From an uncultured Pseudomonadales bacterium (GTDB taxonomy: Bacteria > Pseudomonadota > Gammaproteobacteria > Pseudomonadales > Azotimanducaceae): a DNA stretch of 52,367 nucleotides. Of this stretch, positions 8,941 to 16,632 are shown piece after piece. The DNA is taken from the NCBI GenBank assembly GCA_937921865.1, contig CAKZWF010000034.1, positions 1 to 52,367 of the forward strand, given 5' to 3'. The notes below the pieces were generated by a model. That model saw only the letters and a list, made by a program, of their open reading frames with translations, had not been told where the DNA came from and searched no databases. Each line of letters starts with the position of its first letter. Within the stretch, counting starts at the first letter, position 1. Both the position numbers and the translations under genes were made by a program.

Positions 8941-9554
8941 GGTGTTGCTCCGTAGCCTTTCATGTCCTGACCGAGACTCTGCAGGTAGGCGATCAGCGCC
9001 TTGGCTTCCGGAACACCGGCGACGGCCGTCTGTGCACCTTCAATGTCTGCGTCGGTATAGGGCACCCCGAGCGTGCGCAGTGCGCGCATCTTGTCAGCGG
9101 TGATCTCACCATCGAGCAGGTCGTCAAAGAGCCAGGGATAACCCGGCATGTTGGAGACCGGGACAACGGTACGGGGATTGAGCAGGTGAGCTGCATGCCA
9201 GTCGTCGCTGTAGCGTCCGCCGACGCGGGCCAGATCCGGTCCGGTGCGCTTTGATCCCCACAGGAATGGGTGCTCATAGATGTCTTCACCGGCGACCGAG
9301 TAGTGGCCATAGCGAGCGGTTTCTGATTGCAGCGGCCGCACCATCTGGGTGTGGCAGACCGCGCAGCCTTCACGCATGTAGATATCGCGACCTTCGAGCT
9401 GCAGTGCGGTCAGCGGTTTGAGATTCGGCACAGGTTCGGTTGAGGCGTGTTCGAACAACAGCGGCAGGATCTGCACCAGGCCACCAAAACTCACCGCAAC
9501 TAAAATGCAGACAATCAGCAGGCCGACATTCTTTTCTAAGACTTCATGGTTCAT
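8937..9554 (-). CDS. ccoO: cbb3 oxidase monoheme subunit CcoO
   Basis: This 205-residue cytochrome c subunit has an N-terminal membrane anchor ([20 protein letters not shown]) and one heme c site CAVCHT followed by [17 protein letters not shown], which is highly typical of CcoO. A late methionine in [11 protein letters not shown] is the likely axial ligand. It accepts electrons from CcoP and passes them to CcoN. The gene overlaps ccoN at its start and ccoQ at its end. Confidence 0.97.
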   Translation of the reverse strand: MNHEVLEKNVGLLIVCILVAVSFGGLVQILPLLFEHASTEPVPNLKPLTALQLEGRDIYMREGCAVCHTQMVRPLQSETARYGHYSVAGEDIYEHPFLWGSKRTGPDLARVGGRYSDDWHAAHLLNPRTVVPVSNMPGYPWLFDDLLDGEITADKMRALRTLGVPYTDADIEGAQTAVAGVPEAKALIAYLQSLGQDMKGYGATP

Positions 9555-11044
9555 GCGCTAGCTCCCGAAGCCACAAGTGGTGTCGCTTGTGATGGCGCTT
9601 CTTCTCTCTTCTTACCGTTGATTGTCATCCAGACGTTGAAGGCCATGATGAACATACCGAACAGGAAGATTGCGCCGCCGATGAAGCGGACGTAGTAGCC
9701 TGGATAGCTGGCTTCAACCGCTTCCGAAAAACTGTAGGTGAGCGTGCCGTCCACCGATGTGGCGCGCCACATCAGACCCTGCAGCAGGCCGTTCACCCAC
9801 ATGGAAGCGATGTAGAGAACTGTGCCCAGGGTGGCCAGCCAGAAGTGCAGATTGATCAGTCTGACGCTGTACATTTCACCCTGCTTGCGGCCATAGAGCA
9901 GTGGGATTAGGTGGTACATCGCCCCGATGCTGACCATCGCGACCCAGCCGAGCGCGCCTGAGTGGACGTGGCCGATGGTCCAGTCGGTGTTGTGTGACAG
10001 CGCATTGACAGTTTTGATCGACATCATCGGACCTTCAAAGGTCGACATGCCATAAAACGATAGCGAGACGATGAGAAACTTCAGAATCGGGTCAGTACGC
10101 AACTTATCCCAGGCGCCTGACAGGGTCATGATGCCATTGATCATGCCGCCCCAGCTTGGTGCCAGCAGCACCAGTGACATCACCATGCCGAGGCTCTGTG
10201 CCCAGTCCGGCAATGAAGTGTAGTGCAGGTGGTGAGGGCCGGCCCAGACGTAAATGGCAATCAGTGCCCAGAAATGAACGATCGACAGCCGGTAAGAGTA
10301 TACGGGTCGTTCTGCCTGCTTCGGTACAAAGTAGTACATGATGCCGAGGAAACCTGCCGTCAGGAAAAAGCCGACTGCGTTGTGCCCGTACCACCACTGC
10401 ATCATCGCATCCATGGAGCCTGCGTATATCGAATAGCTTTTGGTCATAGAGACCGGTAGCGCAAGACTGTTGAAAATGTGCAGTACCGCCACGCCGATGA
10501 TCAGCGCACCAAAAAACCAGTTGGCAACGTAGATGTGGGAGACGGTGCGTTTGGCGATGGTGCCAAAGAATACGATCCCGAAAGCGACCCAGACCACAGC
10601 GATGAGAATGTCGATTGGCCATTCGAGTTCTGCGTATTCTTTTGTGGTGGTGAAACCTAATGGCAGGGTGATAGCGGCAAGCACAATCACCAGGTTCCAA
10701 CCCCAGAACACAAAATTGGCCAGACCGTTGGAGATCAGCGGGGTTTTGCAGGTCCTCTGGACGATATATAACGCACTGGTCATCAGCGCGCAGCCGCCGA
10801 ACGCGAAAATCACCGCGTTGGTGTGCAGGGGTCGTAATCGACCGTATGAAAACCAGGGCAGGTCGAAGTTGAGTGCAGGCCAGGCCAGCTGGCCGGCAAT
10901 AATCACCCCGACCAGCATGCCGACGATGCCCCAGACTACGGTCATCACCGCAAACCGACGCACCACGAGCATGTTGTAGGGAATCTCATCCGTCACGGCA
11001 ATTTCCTTATTTTCCTTATTACCGCCGACCAGGGGGTCGGCCAT
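9551..11044 (-). CDS. ccoN: cbb3 cytochrome c oxidase catalytic subunit CcoN
   Basis: This is the membrane catalytic subunit of the high-affinity heme-copper oxidase, with about twelve helices. Visible ligands are the low-spin heme His in RPLHTNAV, CuB-region histidines in YGHNAVGF and GPHHLHYT, and the heme b3/b His pair in [13 protein letters not shown] chose the ATG at 11044, giving 497 residues; a GTG two codons upstream (11050) is also possible. No strong Shine-Dalgarno and no clear FNR box were seen in the 200 bases upstream. The gene opens the cco operon. Confidence 0.97.
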   Translation of the reverse strand: MADPLVGGNKENKEIAVTDEIPYNMLVVRRFAVMTVVWGIVGMLVGVIIAGQLAWPALNFDLPWFSYGRLRPLHTNAVIFAFGGCALMTSALYIVQRTCKTPLISNGLANFVFWGWNLVIVLAAITLPLGFTTTKEYAELEWPIDILIAVVWVAFGIVFFGTIAKRTVSHIYVANWFFGALIIGVAVLHIFNSLALPVSMTKSYSIYAGSMDAMMQWWYGHNAVGFFLTAGFLGIMYYFVPKQAERPVYSYRLSIVHFWALIAIYVWAGPHHLHYTSLPDWAQSLGMVMSLVLLAPSWGGMINGIMTLSGAWDKLRTDPILKFLIVSLSFYGMSTFEGPMMSIKTVNALSHNTDWTIGHVHSGALGWVAMVSIGAMYHLIPLLYGRKQGEMYSVRLINLHFWLATLGTVLYIASMWVNGLLQGLMWRATSVDGTLTYSFSEAVEASYPGYYVRFIGGAIFLFGMFIMAFNVWMTINGKKREEAPSQATPLVASGASA

Positions 11045-11257
11045 TGTCACTGGCCCGTGTCAACGGACACCTGTTCGTCTCCAACGCGTTGAGCATAGCC
11101 GTTCCAGCCGGCAGATCGCCGGGCAAAGCGCAGACGGAGCGTTGTGTATGCCTCGCTCACAGGTATAGGGATACATGCTTTAAGGGCAGATGCATGCTAA
11201 GTGGCCAGTATCGGGGTTCAATCCGTAGTTTCCCTCACTCGACGAGCTTAGGAAAGC

Positions 11258-11614
11258 TTAACACCTGCTGACGAATGTCAGCAGGTGGCGATGTACCAGC
11301 GGCTTCTGAAAGATCTGCGTGATGCCTGCGCTTTGTGCGCTACGCAGCGTGTTGATGTCGCGCTGGCTGATCAGCAGGGCGAAGGGCAGGGATTCATATT
11401 GCGCCTGGAGACGATGGTAGACCTGCACGCCGGTGATATCAGGCAGTTCTGCTTCGCAGATTACACAGTGAATGTTGCTCTGATCGAGCTCCCGCAGGAA
11501 GGCGGAGCCGGTGGAAAAGGCCTGGACTTTGAACCCATTTAAATCCATGAGTGTGGTCAGGCTATCTCTAACCGCGGGGTCGGCATCAATCAGCAGGACC
11601 GTAGGTTCGGTCAT
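11258..11614 (-). CDS. Receiver-domain protein with Glu at the phosphoacceptor site
   Basis: This stand-alone receiver-like domain of 118 residues starts MTEPTVLLIDADPAVRDSL. The acidic pair (D10, D12) and the conserved Lys in FQKPL are present. The segment CVICEAELPD aligns with the usual VLDxRMPG, so the phosphorylated Asp is Glu (E54). Glu at this site often mimics the phosphorylated state, so the protein may be constitutively active or bind partners without phosphorylation. The start at 11614 is the first ATG; a TTG lies six codons upstream. The gene sits just downstream of the FixL/FixJ-type genes and may compete with the regulator for the kinase, which is inference. Confidence 0.75.
   Translation of the reverse strand: MTEPTVLLIDADPAVRDSLTTLMDLNGFKVQAFSTGSAFLRELDQSNIHCVICEAELPDITGVQVYHRLQAQYESLPFALLISQRDINTLRSAQSAGITQIFQKPLVHRHLLTFVSRC
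11262..11287 (-). terminator. Hairpin at the 3' end of the receiver gene, probable terminator
   Basis: A perfect 11-bp stem (CACCTGCTGAC with its complement) closes a 4-base loop GAAT. It lies within the last codons of the receiver gene. On the minus strand it is followed by TTAAGCTTTCC, a weak T-rich tail, so it may end the sensor-regulator transcript before the ccoN promoter region. Confidence 0.5.
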
Positions 11615-11709
11615 CGTAACAGCCAGACTCAAAAAAATGTAAGCCTGGAAACGCTACTGATGCTTGCAACACCAGACCATAGGGAAATTTACTTAGCTGG
11701 AACTGATGC

Positions 11710-12330
11710 TCAGCCGCTCGCCTGTTCCAGACGGATTTTCATTTTCACCAGATCTGCAAGCGACCGGGCTCGAGTTTTCTGCATGACCTGACTGCGATGG
11801 ATTTCCACGGTGCGTTCACTGATCGAAAGATCAATTGCGACGACTTTATTTGCCTGACCTTCAGCGACCCTCTCGAAGACTTCATGTTCGCGGGGTGTCA
11901 GGCTGTTGATCCGCTCCCGAATCACCTCGAGATCAGCGAACGACTGGCGGTTTTCTTCATCCATACTGAGGGCTTCATGGATTCGATCGAGCAATTCCTG
12001 ATCCCGAAAGGGTTTGCGGATGAAATCTACAGCACCCTTTTTCATGGCTTCCACTGCCATCGGAATATCGCCATGACCGGTGATGAAGACAATTGGCACC
12101 GGGGCATTGTCAGCAATAAGATGGTCCTGCAGTTCCAGGCCGCTCATGCCTGGCATACGGATGTCCAGAACCAGACAGCCGGTCCGGCTGCGATCGTAGG
12201 CCTTGAGAAACTCCTGGGCTGAGCCGTAGGACTCGTGGGGGATGTCGACGGTGTCGAGCAGCAGGCCAATTGCATCCCGGACCGGCTCGTCGTCATCGAC
12301 TACAAACACTGTGCCGGCGCCATCAGTCAT
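11710..12330 (-). CDS. fixJ: FixJ-type response regulator (receiver plus LuxR-type HTH)
   Basis: This 206-residue regulator has an N-terminal receiver domain (FVVDDDEPVRDA, phosphoacceptor D56 in CLVLDIRMPGMSG, Lys in IRKPF) and a C-terminal LuxR/FixJ-type helix-turn-helix (LTPREHEVFERVAEGQANK to SERTVEIHRSQVMQK). The ATG at 12330 overlaps the end of the sensor kinase gene by eight bases; the longer frame above it lacks support. As partner of the heme-PAS kinase it should turn on transcription at low oxygen, with the cbb3 operon and fnr as natural targets. This target set is inference from FixLJ systems. Confidence 0.9.
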   Translation of the reverse strand: MTDGAGTVFVVDDDEPVRDAIGLLLDTVDIPHESYGSAQEFLKAYDRSRTGCLVLDIRMPGMSGLELQDHLIADNAPVPIVFITGHGDIPMAVEAMKKGAVDFIRKPFRDQELLDRIHEALSMDEENRQSFADLEVIRERINSLTPREHEVFERVAEGQANKVVAIDLSISERTVEIHRSQVMQKTRARSLADLVKMKIRLEQASG

Positions 12331-13786
12331 CGGAGCCCACCGGAATTCTGAAATAGAAGGTTGCACCAGGGCCATTGCCCGAGCGGTCGTTGTTCATGTA
12401 GCTCAATTCGCCGTCGTGTTCCGTAATGATGGAACGACAGATCGACAGACCCATCCCCATGCCATCTCTCTTGGTAGTGTGGAAGGGGGTAAATAACAGG
12501 TCTACCTGGTCCTCGGCAACCCCTGGCCCAAGATCTTTAACGGCTATTTCGATCAATTCTCCTGGCAGAAGGCTTGAAGAAATCACAATTCTGCGGCCGT
12601 TGCGGCAATCGATTTCGTTCATCGCATCAATTGCGTTGCGGATCAGGTTCAGCGCTACCTGCTGGATCTGGATCGGGTCAACGTATAACGGCGGCAGATT
12701 GTCTGCGAGCTCGACCACCAGTTCCATCGCATGCAGTCTGGCGTCACTCTCAGCAAGCTTCAGCAGGTCCAGTACCAGTGTGTTGGTGTCGATCAGCTCG
12801 CGCACGCCTTCCTGGGATTTGGCAAAGCGCTGGATTCTCTCGATGACCGCGCCGGCGCGCAGCGCCTGGACATTGAGTTTCTCGAGCGCATCTTTGAGTT
12901 TCGTCTCGTCGCCGCCCCGTTCGAGCAGTTTCAGCCCCGCCTGAGCGTACATCGAGATCGCCGTCAGGGGCTGGTTGATTTCGTGAGCAATACTGGCGGT
13001 CATTTCTCCCATCGTGCTCAGTCTGCCCACATGGGCGAGCTTTTCCCGCTGCTCGGCAAGCGCCTGACGGGACGCCTGCTGCTCGGTCAGGTCGCGGATG
13101 ATCCCGGTGAAGCGCCGTTGTCCAGCAATCTGAATTTCGCTGACTGCGAGATAGATCGGGAATTCTTCGCCTCTGGCATCCAGCGCGGTCAGTTCACGAC
13201 CGATGTTGATGATTTTAGCTTCACCGGTGTTCAGATAGTGGTTCAGGTAACCATCATGGTGGCTGCGATGAGGCTCAGCCATCAGGATGCTGACGTTTTT
13301 CCCGGCTATCTGTTCGGGGCGATAGCCGAACATTCTGCTGGCAGCCTGGTTGAAGCTGTCGACTGTGCCATTGCTGTTGATAGTGATGATCGCGTCAACC
13401 GCGGTGTCCAGAATGGCGTGGATCTCTGCAACTTTCAGGATTCGATCTGTGACGTCGAGCAGTGTCCCCAGCATCCGCGATTCGCCTTGGTCATCAACCA
13501 AGGGCTGGAGGATGATTTCATACCAGGCCGGTGGTCGTGCTTCGGGTTGTACCCGATAACTGACCCATTGAGGTTCTTTGCGGACCGCACAGTTCTGCCA
13601 CAGGCGCTGAAAGTCGCTATCGTGAATGCCGGGAAAGACCGTCAGCCAGAGTTCACCTTCGGCAACGCCGATCTGGTTTAACCAGCTGTCGTTGGCGAAG
13701 AAGACGCGCCCGGCCGCATCACTCACGAATACCGGGACCGGCAGCCGGGTAAGGGATGGCAGCGCTGAGAGTGAAGAGAGTTCCAT
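12323..13786 (-). CDS. fixL: FixL-type oxygen-sensing PAS histidine kinase
   Basis: This 487-residue kinase has two PAS domains (about residues 10-115 and 122-235), a HisKA domain with phosphoacceptor H268 in AHEINQPL, and an HATPase domain with GLGPGV- and GMGMGLSI-type motifs. PAS2 matches the heme PAS of rhizobial FixL: SHHDGYLNHY carries H177 at the proximal heme ligand position and NIGREL carries R197 at the position of the regulatory oxygen-binding Arg (R220 in Bradyrhizobium japonicum). The position of R206 is His here. No membrane span is seen, so it is soluble. An ATG at 13813 would overlap the globin gene; I chose 13786. Confidence 0.9.
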   Translation of the reverse strand: MELSSLSALPSLTRLPVPVFVSDAAGRVFFANDSWLNQIGVAEGELWLTVFPGIHDSDFQRLWQNCAVRKEPQWVSYRVQPEARPPAWYEIILQPLVDDQGESRMLGTLLDVTDRILKVAEIHAILDTAVDAIITINSNGTVDSFNQAASRMFGYRPEQIAGKNVSILMAEPHRSHHDGYLNHYLNTGEAKIINIGRELTALDARGEEFPIYLAVSEIQIAGQRRFTGIIRDLTEQQASRQALAEQREKLAHVGRLSTMGEMTASIAHEINQPLTAISMYAQAGLKLLERGGDETKLKDALEKLNVQALRAGAVIERIQRFAKSQEGVRELIDTNTLVLDLLKLAESDARLHAMELVVELADNLPPLYVDPIQIQQVALNLIRNAIDAMNEIDCRNGRRIVISSSLLPGELIEIAVKDLGPGVAEDQVDLLFTPFHTTKRDGMGMGLSICRSIITEHDGELSYMNNDRSGNGPGATFYFRIPVGSDD

Positions 13787-13793
13787 GCTCAGG

Positions 13794-14252
13794 CTAGCTG
13801 GCCGGATTCCCATGGGTAGAGAAGTGCTGGATCAGGCGCATGTAGGTGATTCCCGGTGACATGGCCCAGCGCCATGCCAGCTCTGTTGGCAGATCGCACT
13901 GATCGTCGTGCTTTCTGACGCTCGCTATCAGGGCGTCGAGCCACAGATCGTAATGGCTGGCGACGACGCCCAGTCTAGCGTGAATGCGGGCAATCCGCTC
14001 CAGTTCCGGACTGGGCTCGTGGCTCACATAGTAGGCCGTCAGATGGAACAGCGACCGGCGCAGCATACCCTGCTGATGGAGCATGTCGGTCTTAGCAAAC
14101 AGTCGACGAACGGCATCGTCCTGCAGAAAGAACTCATAAAAAGTCGCAAAGAACTGACTGGCAGATCCGCTGATGGTGACATTGTCGCCGAACAGCCTCC
14201 GGTAACTCGCGTCAAATAGAGGATTTGCGCTGATTTTCAGCCTCCCGTGCAA
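13794..14252 (-). CDS. Globin-family protein
   Basis: This 152-residue protein has the pattern of single-domain bacterial globins: FFATFYEFFLQDDAVRRLF in the B-C region, TDMLHQQGMLRRSL, and IARIHARLGVVASHYDLW with H91 as the likely proximal heme ligand. It would bind oxygen, NO or CO. The gene ends seven bases before the FixL-like kinase, so both are probably cotranscribed. The only clear start is a TTG at 14252, whose end of the frame overlaps the antiporter remnant; a GGGAGG lies just inside it, so the true start could be a rare codon slightly downstream. A sensor or scavenging role beside FixL is inference. Confidence 0.75.
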   Translation of the reverse strand: MHGRLKISANPLFDASYRRLFGDNVTISGSASQFFATFYEFFLQDDAVRRLFAKTDMLHQQGMLRRSLFHLTAYYVSHEPSPELERIARIHARLGVVASHYDLWLDALIASVRKHDDQCDLPTELAWRWAMSPGITYMRLIQHFSTHGNPAS

Positions 14253-14418
14253 GCTCAGCGGTGTAAAAAGGTTTCCATAAGCGGACGGTTACCGGCACAG
14301 CGACGTTCAGGCAGAAAGCGGAAAACATCAGGGTGTAAAACGCTTCGCGGGACAGAATCTGATTCTGCACATAGGCGATGTCCATGACAACAAACGCCAA
14401 TTCAGCGCGCCCCAGCAT
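14212..14418 (-). pseudogene. Remnant of a cation/proton antiporter, C-terminal end only
   Basis: The 68 codons read MLGRAELAFVVMDIAY, then FYTLMFSAFCLNVAVPVTV and a charged tail. This matches the final membrane helices and C-terminus of CPA2-type Na+/H+ or K+/H+ antiporters, where GM(L/I)GRAEL is a conserved segment of a core helix. Full members have about 380 residues or more and ten to thirteen helices, so some 80 percent is missing. The frame stays open a little upstream but changes into unrelated residues near 14436, which marks the deletion edge. It is probably a gene relic. Confidence 0.65.
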
Positions 14419-14477
14419 GCCCAGACAAACGCGAGCTGCTCTAGGGCCGCCATCGGCCCTGTCTTGTCGAATCGACC

Positions 14478-14852
14478 TTAGCGATGTCGATCCTGTAGCG
14501 TCGCTTTCGCGAAATTTTCCCAGGCAGAGTACAGGGGCAGAAGTTCGTCCTGCAGCAGTTGACCGGTAGCCTTCCAGCCTTCGGAAATATGGGACAGCCG
14601 CTTCTCAACGAGGCGACCGGTGACTGCAGGGATAGACCAGGCTGATTGTTCGGCGACAAGATCGTCTATGAAACCTGCATAGTCCTTGATCAACCAGCTC
14701 AACTGCTGCTGATGAATTCTGCTGCTGCGTTCCAGAGTATCCCAGAACGTGCCGGCACCCTCGGCCAGCTCTCGACTGGCCATCAGCTCTGCACCCAGCA
14801 ACTGAGCGCCAAGGCGGCTACCGCCGCGCTTGTGATCGGCTTTGTCGCTCAC
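14478..14852 (-). CDS. Small hypothetical helical protein
   Basis: I do not recognise the family. The GTG at 14852 follows the stop of the stress protein gene by one base and gives 124 residues, mostly predicted helix: ELAEGAGTFWDTLERSSRIH, then KDYAGFIDDLVAEQSAWS and SEGWKATGQLLQDELLPLYSAWENF. The amphipathic helices recall phasin-like proteins but no signature supports this. It is probably cotranscribed with the universal stress protein upstream. An in-frame ATG at 14891 would overlap that gene and is less likely. Confidence 0.6.
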   Translation of the reverse strand: MSDKADHKRGGSRLGAQLLGAELMASRELAEGAGTFWDTLERSSRIHQQQLSWLIKDYAGFIDDLVAEQSAWSIPAVTGRLVEKRLSHISEGWKATGQLLQDELLPLYSAWENFAKATLQDRHR

Positions 14853-14853
14853 G

Positions 14854-15303
14854 TTAGTCTGCCTTTTCCGGCAGTCGGGCAACAATGACATCCAGCGGCG
14901 CTCCCTGCAGGACGGCGCTCGCCGTTGAACCCAGCAGGCGGCGCCAGCCGTGCCTCGCATGCGAACCCACGACGATGATATCGGCGTTCATGGACTGAGC
15001 GGCGTCGTGAATTTTGTCAGCAGCGCGACCGAGCACAATATGCTGTTGTTCTGCAGGGATATTGTAAGGCGCGCAGACCTCGGCGAGTTGTGCTCTGGCG
15101 GCTTCCCTGGCGTTGTCTTCCAGTTCGCGGGTCAGAGAGCCAGTGAAGGTCGGGTCGAAACTGTACTGGACATACTGCGGTTCGACGACATGGATAACCT
15201 GCAGCTTGCCGCCCTCAGCAACATAACTGCTGGCTTTTTCCAATACGAAGTGGGCAGGGGTGGCGGCCAGATCTACCGCAGCGAGAACAGTTGTGAACAT
15301 CAT
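14854..15303 (-). CDS. Universal stress protein (UspA family)
   Basis: This 149-residue single-domain protein starts MMFTTVLAAVDLAATP and ends with the ATP-binding signature VGSHARHGWRRLLGSTASAV, the G-2x-G-9x-G(S/T) pattern of nucleotide-binding universal stress proteins. It is cytoplasmic and likely forms dimers. A GAGAAGCTTCTC palindrome overlaps the ribosome binding region just upstream of the start. Its promoter region carries two FNR-like sites, and a second stress protein gene diverges on the other side. Confidence 0.93.
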   Translation of the reverse strand: MMFTTVLAAVDLAATPAHFVLEKASSYVAEGGKLQVIHVVEPQYVQYSFDPTFTGSLTRELEDNAREAARAQLAEVCAPYNIPAEQQHIVLGRAADKIHDAAQSMNADIIVVGSHARHGWRRLLGSTASAVLQGAPLDVIVARLPEKAD

Positions 15304-15351
15304 GAGAAGCTTCTCCGCGTTATGCCTTCGGTGGCATGCTGTCTGTTGGTC

Positions 15352-15365
15352 TTGATATCGATCGT
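15352..15365. promoter_or_regulatory. FNR-like site, TTGAT-atcg-ATCgt
   Basis: The 14 bases match the FNR/Anr consensus TTGAT-N4-ATCAA at eight of ten positions. The site lies about 50 bases upstream of the minus-strand stress protein start. The window encodes an FNR-type protein with the matching recognition helix. Confidence 0.45.
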
Positions 15366-15393
15366 GATTTCTACCTGTCTGTCGATGGTCATG

Positions 15394-15407
15394 TTGATCT
15401 TTATCTT
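15394..15407. promoter_or_regulatory. Second FNR-like site, TTGAT-cttt-ATCtt
   Basis: This site matches the same consensus at eight of ten positions and stands 42 bases from the first, in the same orientation. Both keep TTGAT-N4-ATC and differ in the last two bases. Confidence 0.4.
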
Positions 15408-15430
15408 AAACCTGTAGGACAGCACACTAA

Positions 15431-15453
15431 GGTCGATGTTGGCAACATCGACC
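15431..15453. promoter_or_regulatory. Perfect inverted repeat between stress protein genes
   Basis: A 10-bp arm GGTCGATGTT and its exact complement flank the three bases GGC. There is no T-tract, so it is more likely an operator or a leader hairpin than a terminator. Confidence 0.45.
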
Positions 15454-15710
15454 CATTCCAGCACAGGTCATGCTGCCAGATTTTGGTTATCATCACGTCT
15501 AGGGGGATCCCGAAGGCACAGCCCGGTAACTACCGATGGCTGACCGTCAGCGAAGCGTTAGCCTCGATTCACAGGTTCAGGGCCTTCCAGGTGATCGGCG
15601 GAAACCCGATGAAAGATAGATCCTTTGCAGGCAAGATCGAGCGAAGACAGACTAAAAGCAGTCAGATCGACAAAAGATAGAAAATTGAGCGGAAAACAAG
15701 GAAAGGGACC

Positions 15711-16154
15711 ATGGCCTATAAACACATACTGGCGGCAGTAGATCTAAGCGAAGAGGCGGACCGGGTGCTAACCGAGGCGAAGCGGGTCGCAGACGACCAT
15801 GGTGCCAAGCTGTCGGTTGTCACCGTCGTGAAGCCCCTGACTCAAGTGTATGGTGGCCTCGATATGGCGGCCTATACCCAGGCAACGGTTAATTTTGAGC
15901 GTGAAGCCCAGCTGCAGGCTAAAGAGCAGTTGATCGAGCTTGCGGCTAAATATGGCGTTGCGGCTGATTCGGTGCATGCGGTCATTGGTGGACCGTCTCC
16001 GCAAATTGTTGAGGCAGCCAAGGATCAGGGTGCTGATCTGATGGTGATTGGTTCCCACGGCAAGCACGGTTTGGGTTTGTTGCTGGGTTCCACCGCAAAC
16101 GGGGTTTTGCATCACGCCGAATGTGACGTGTTGACGATCCGCATGAAGTCCTGA
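15711..16154 (+). CDS. Universal stress protein (UspA family)
   Basis: This 147-residue single-domain protein begins MAYKHILAAVDLSEEAD and carries the ATP-binding signature IGSHGKHGLGLLLGSTANGV. The start has a strong purine-rich ribosome binding site (AAGGAAAGG). It is followed 22 bases later by another single-domain stress protein and then a lipoprotein gene, probably in one transcript driven from the divergent control region. Confidence 0.94.
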   Translation: MAYKHILAAVDLSEEADRVLTEAKRVADDHGAKLSVVTVVKPLTQVYGGLDMAAYTQATVNFEREAQLQAKEQLIELAAKYGVAADSVHAVIGGPSPQIVEAAKDQGADLMVIGSHGKHGLGLLLGSTANGVLHHAECDVLTIRMKS

Positions 16155-16176
16155 TCAGCCGAATGGAAGACGGAAG

Positions 16177-16632
16177 ATGAGAACAATTCTGATTGCACTT
16201 GATGCGTCCGATGAAGCGGAAGACGTGCTGAAAGCGGCTACGGCTATCGACCCACGGGGCCCTGTCGACTATCAGGTGATCTCGGTTGTTCCGCCTCTGA
16301 TGGGTGGGGTAAGTGGCATGGATGGGGCATCTTTTGCCGCGTCCTGGCCACTTCGGGATATGGAAGAAACCATTACCCAGGAAGTCTCCCGTAACATCCG
16401 GGAACAGGCAGCATCCTTTGGTATTGATCCCGATCGCGTAATGATTCGGATAGGGCGACCTGCCACTGAAATCCGCAGCCATGCCGAAAGTATTGGTGCT
16501 GACATGATCGTTATTGGCTCCCATGGTCGTCATGGCGTCAGCAGTCTGCTGCTGGGATCCACCGCGAATGGTGTGCTTCATGGCGCTCCGTGCGATGTGT
16601 TGACCGTGAGAATTGGTGATCAGCCGGATTGA
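16177..16632 (+). CDS. Universal stress protein (UspA family)
   Basis: This 151-residue single-domain protein begins MRTILIALDASDEAEDV and ends with IGSHGRHGVSSLLLGSTANGV, the nucleotide-binding signature. It is similar to the gene just upstream over the C-terminal half (SHGxHG, LLLGSTANGVLH), so the two are likely an old tandem duplication. Its end overlaps the start of the lipoprotein gene. Confidence 0.93.
   Translation: MRTILIALDASDEAEDVLKAATAIDPRGPVDYQVISVVPPLMGGVSGMDGASFAASWPLRDMEETITQEVSRNIREQAASFGIDPDRVMIRIGRPATEIRSHAESIGADMIVIGSHGRHGVSSLLLGSTANGVLHGAPCDVLTVRIGDQPD

Larger units (their letters stand above)
15304..15710. promoter_or_regulatory. Divergent intergenic region between two stress protein genes
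   Basis: These 407 bases hold no convincing gene; the open frames in it have unlikely composition. They contain two FNR-like sites near the minus-strand gene, a perfect palindromic hairpin at 15431-15453, and an A-rich purine leader with AAGGAAAGG just before the plus-strand gene. It is the control region of both stress protein genes. Confidence 0.6.

Noticed and set aside
11045..11257. FNR box expected upstream of ccoN
   Set aside because: No TTGAT-N4-ATCAA-like site was found by eye in this stretch; control by the FixJ-type regulator is more likely.
12731..13681. 316-codon plus-strand open frame opposite the FixL-type kinase
   Set aside because: It only mirrors the coding bias of the kinase gene and has no motif.
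15336..15680. Open frame of 114 codons on the plus strand in the stress gene control region
   Set aside because: Composition is unlike the neighbours, there is no ribosome binding site, and the stretch holds regulatory palindromes.
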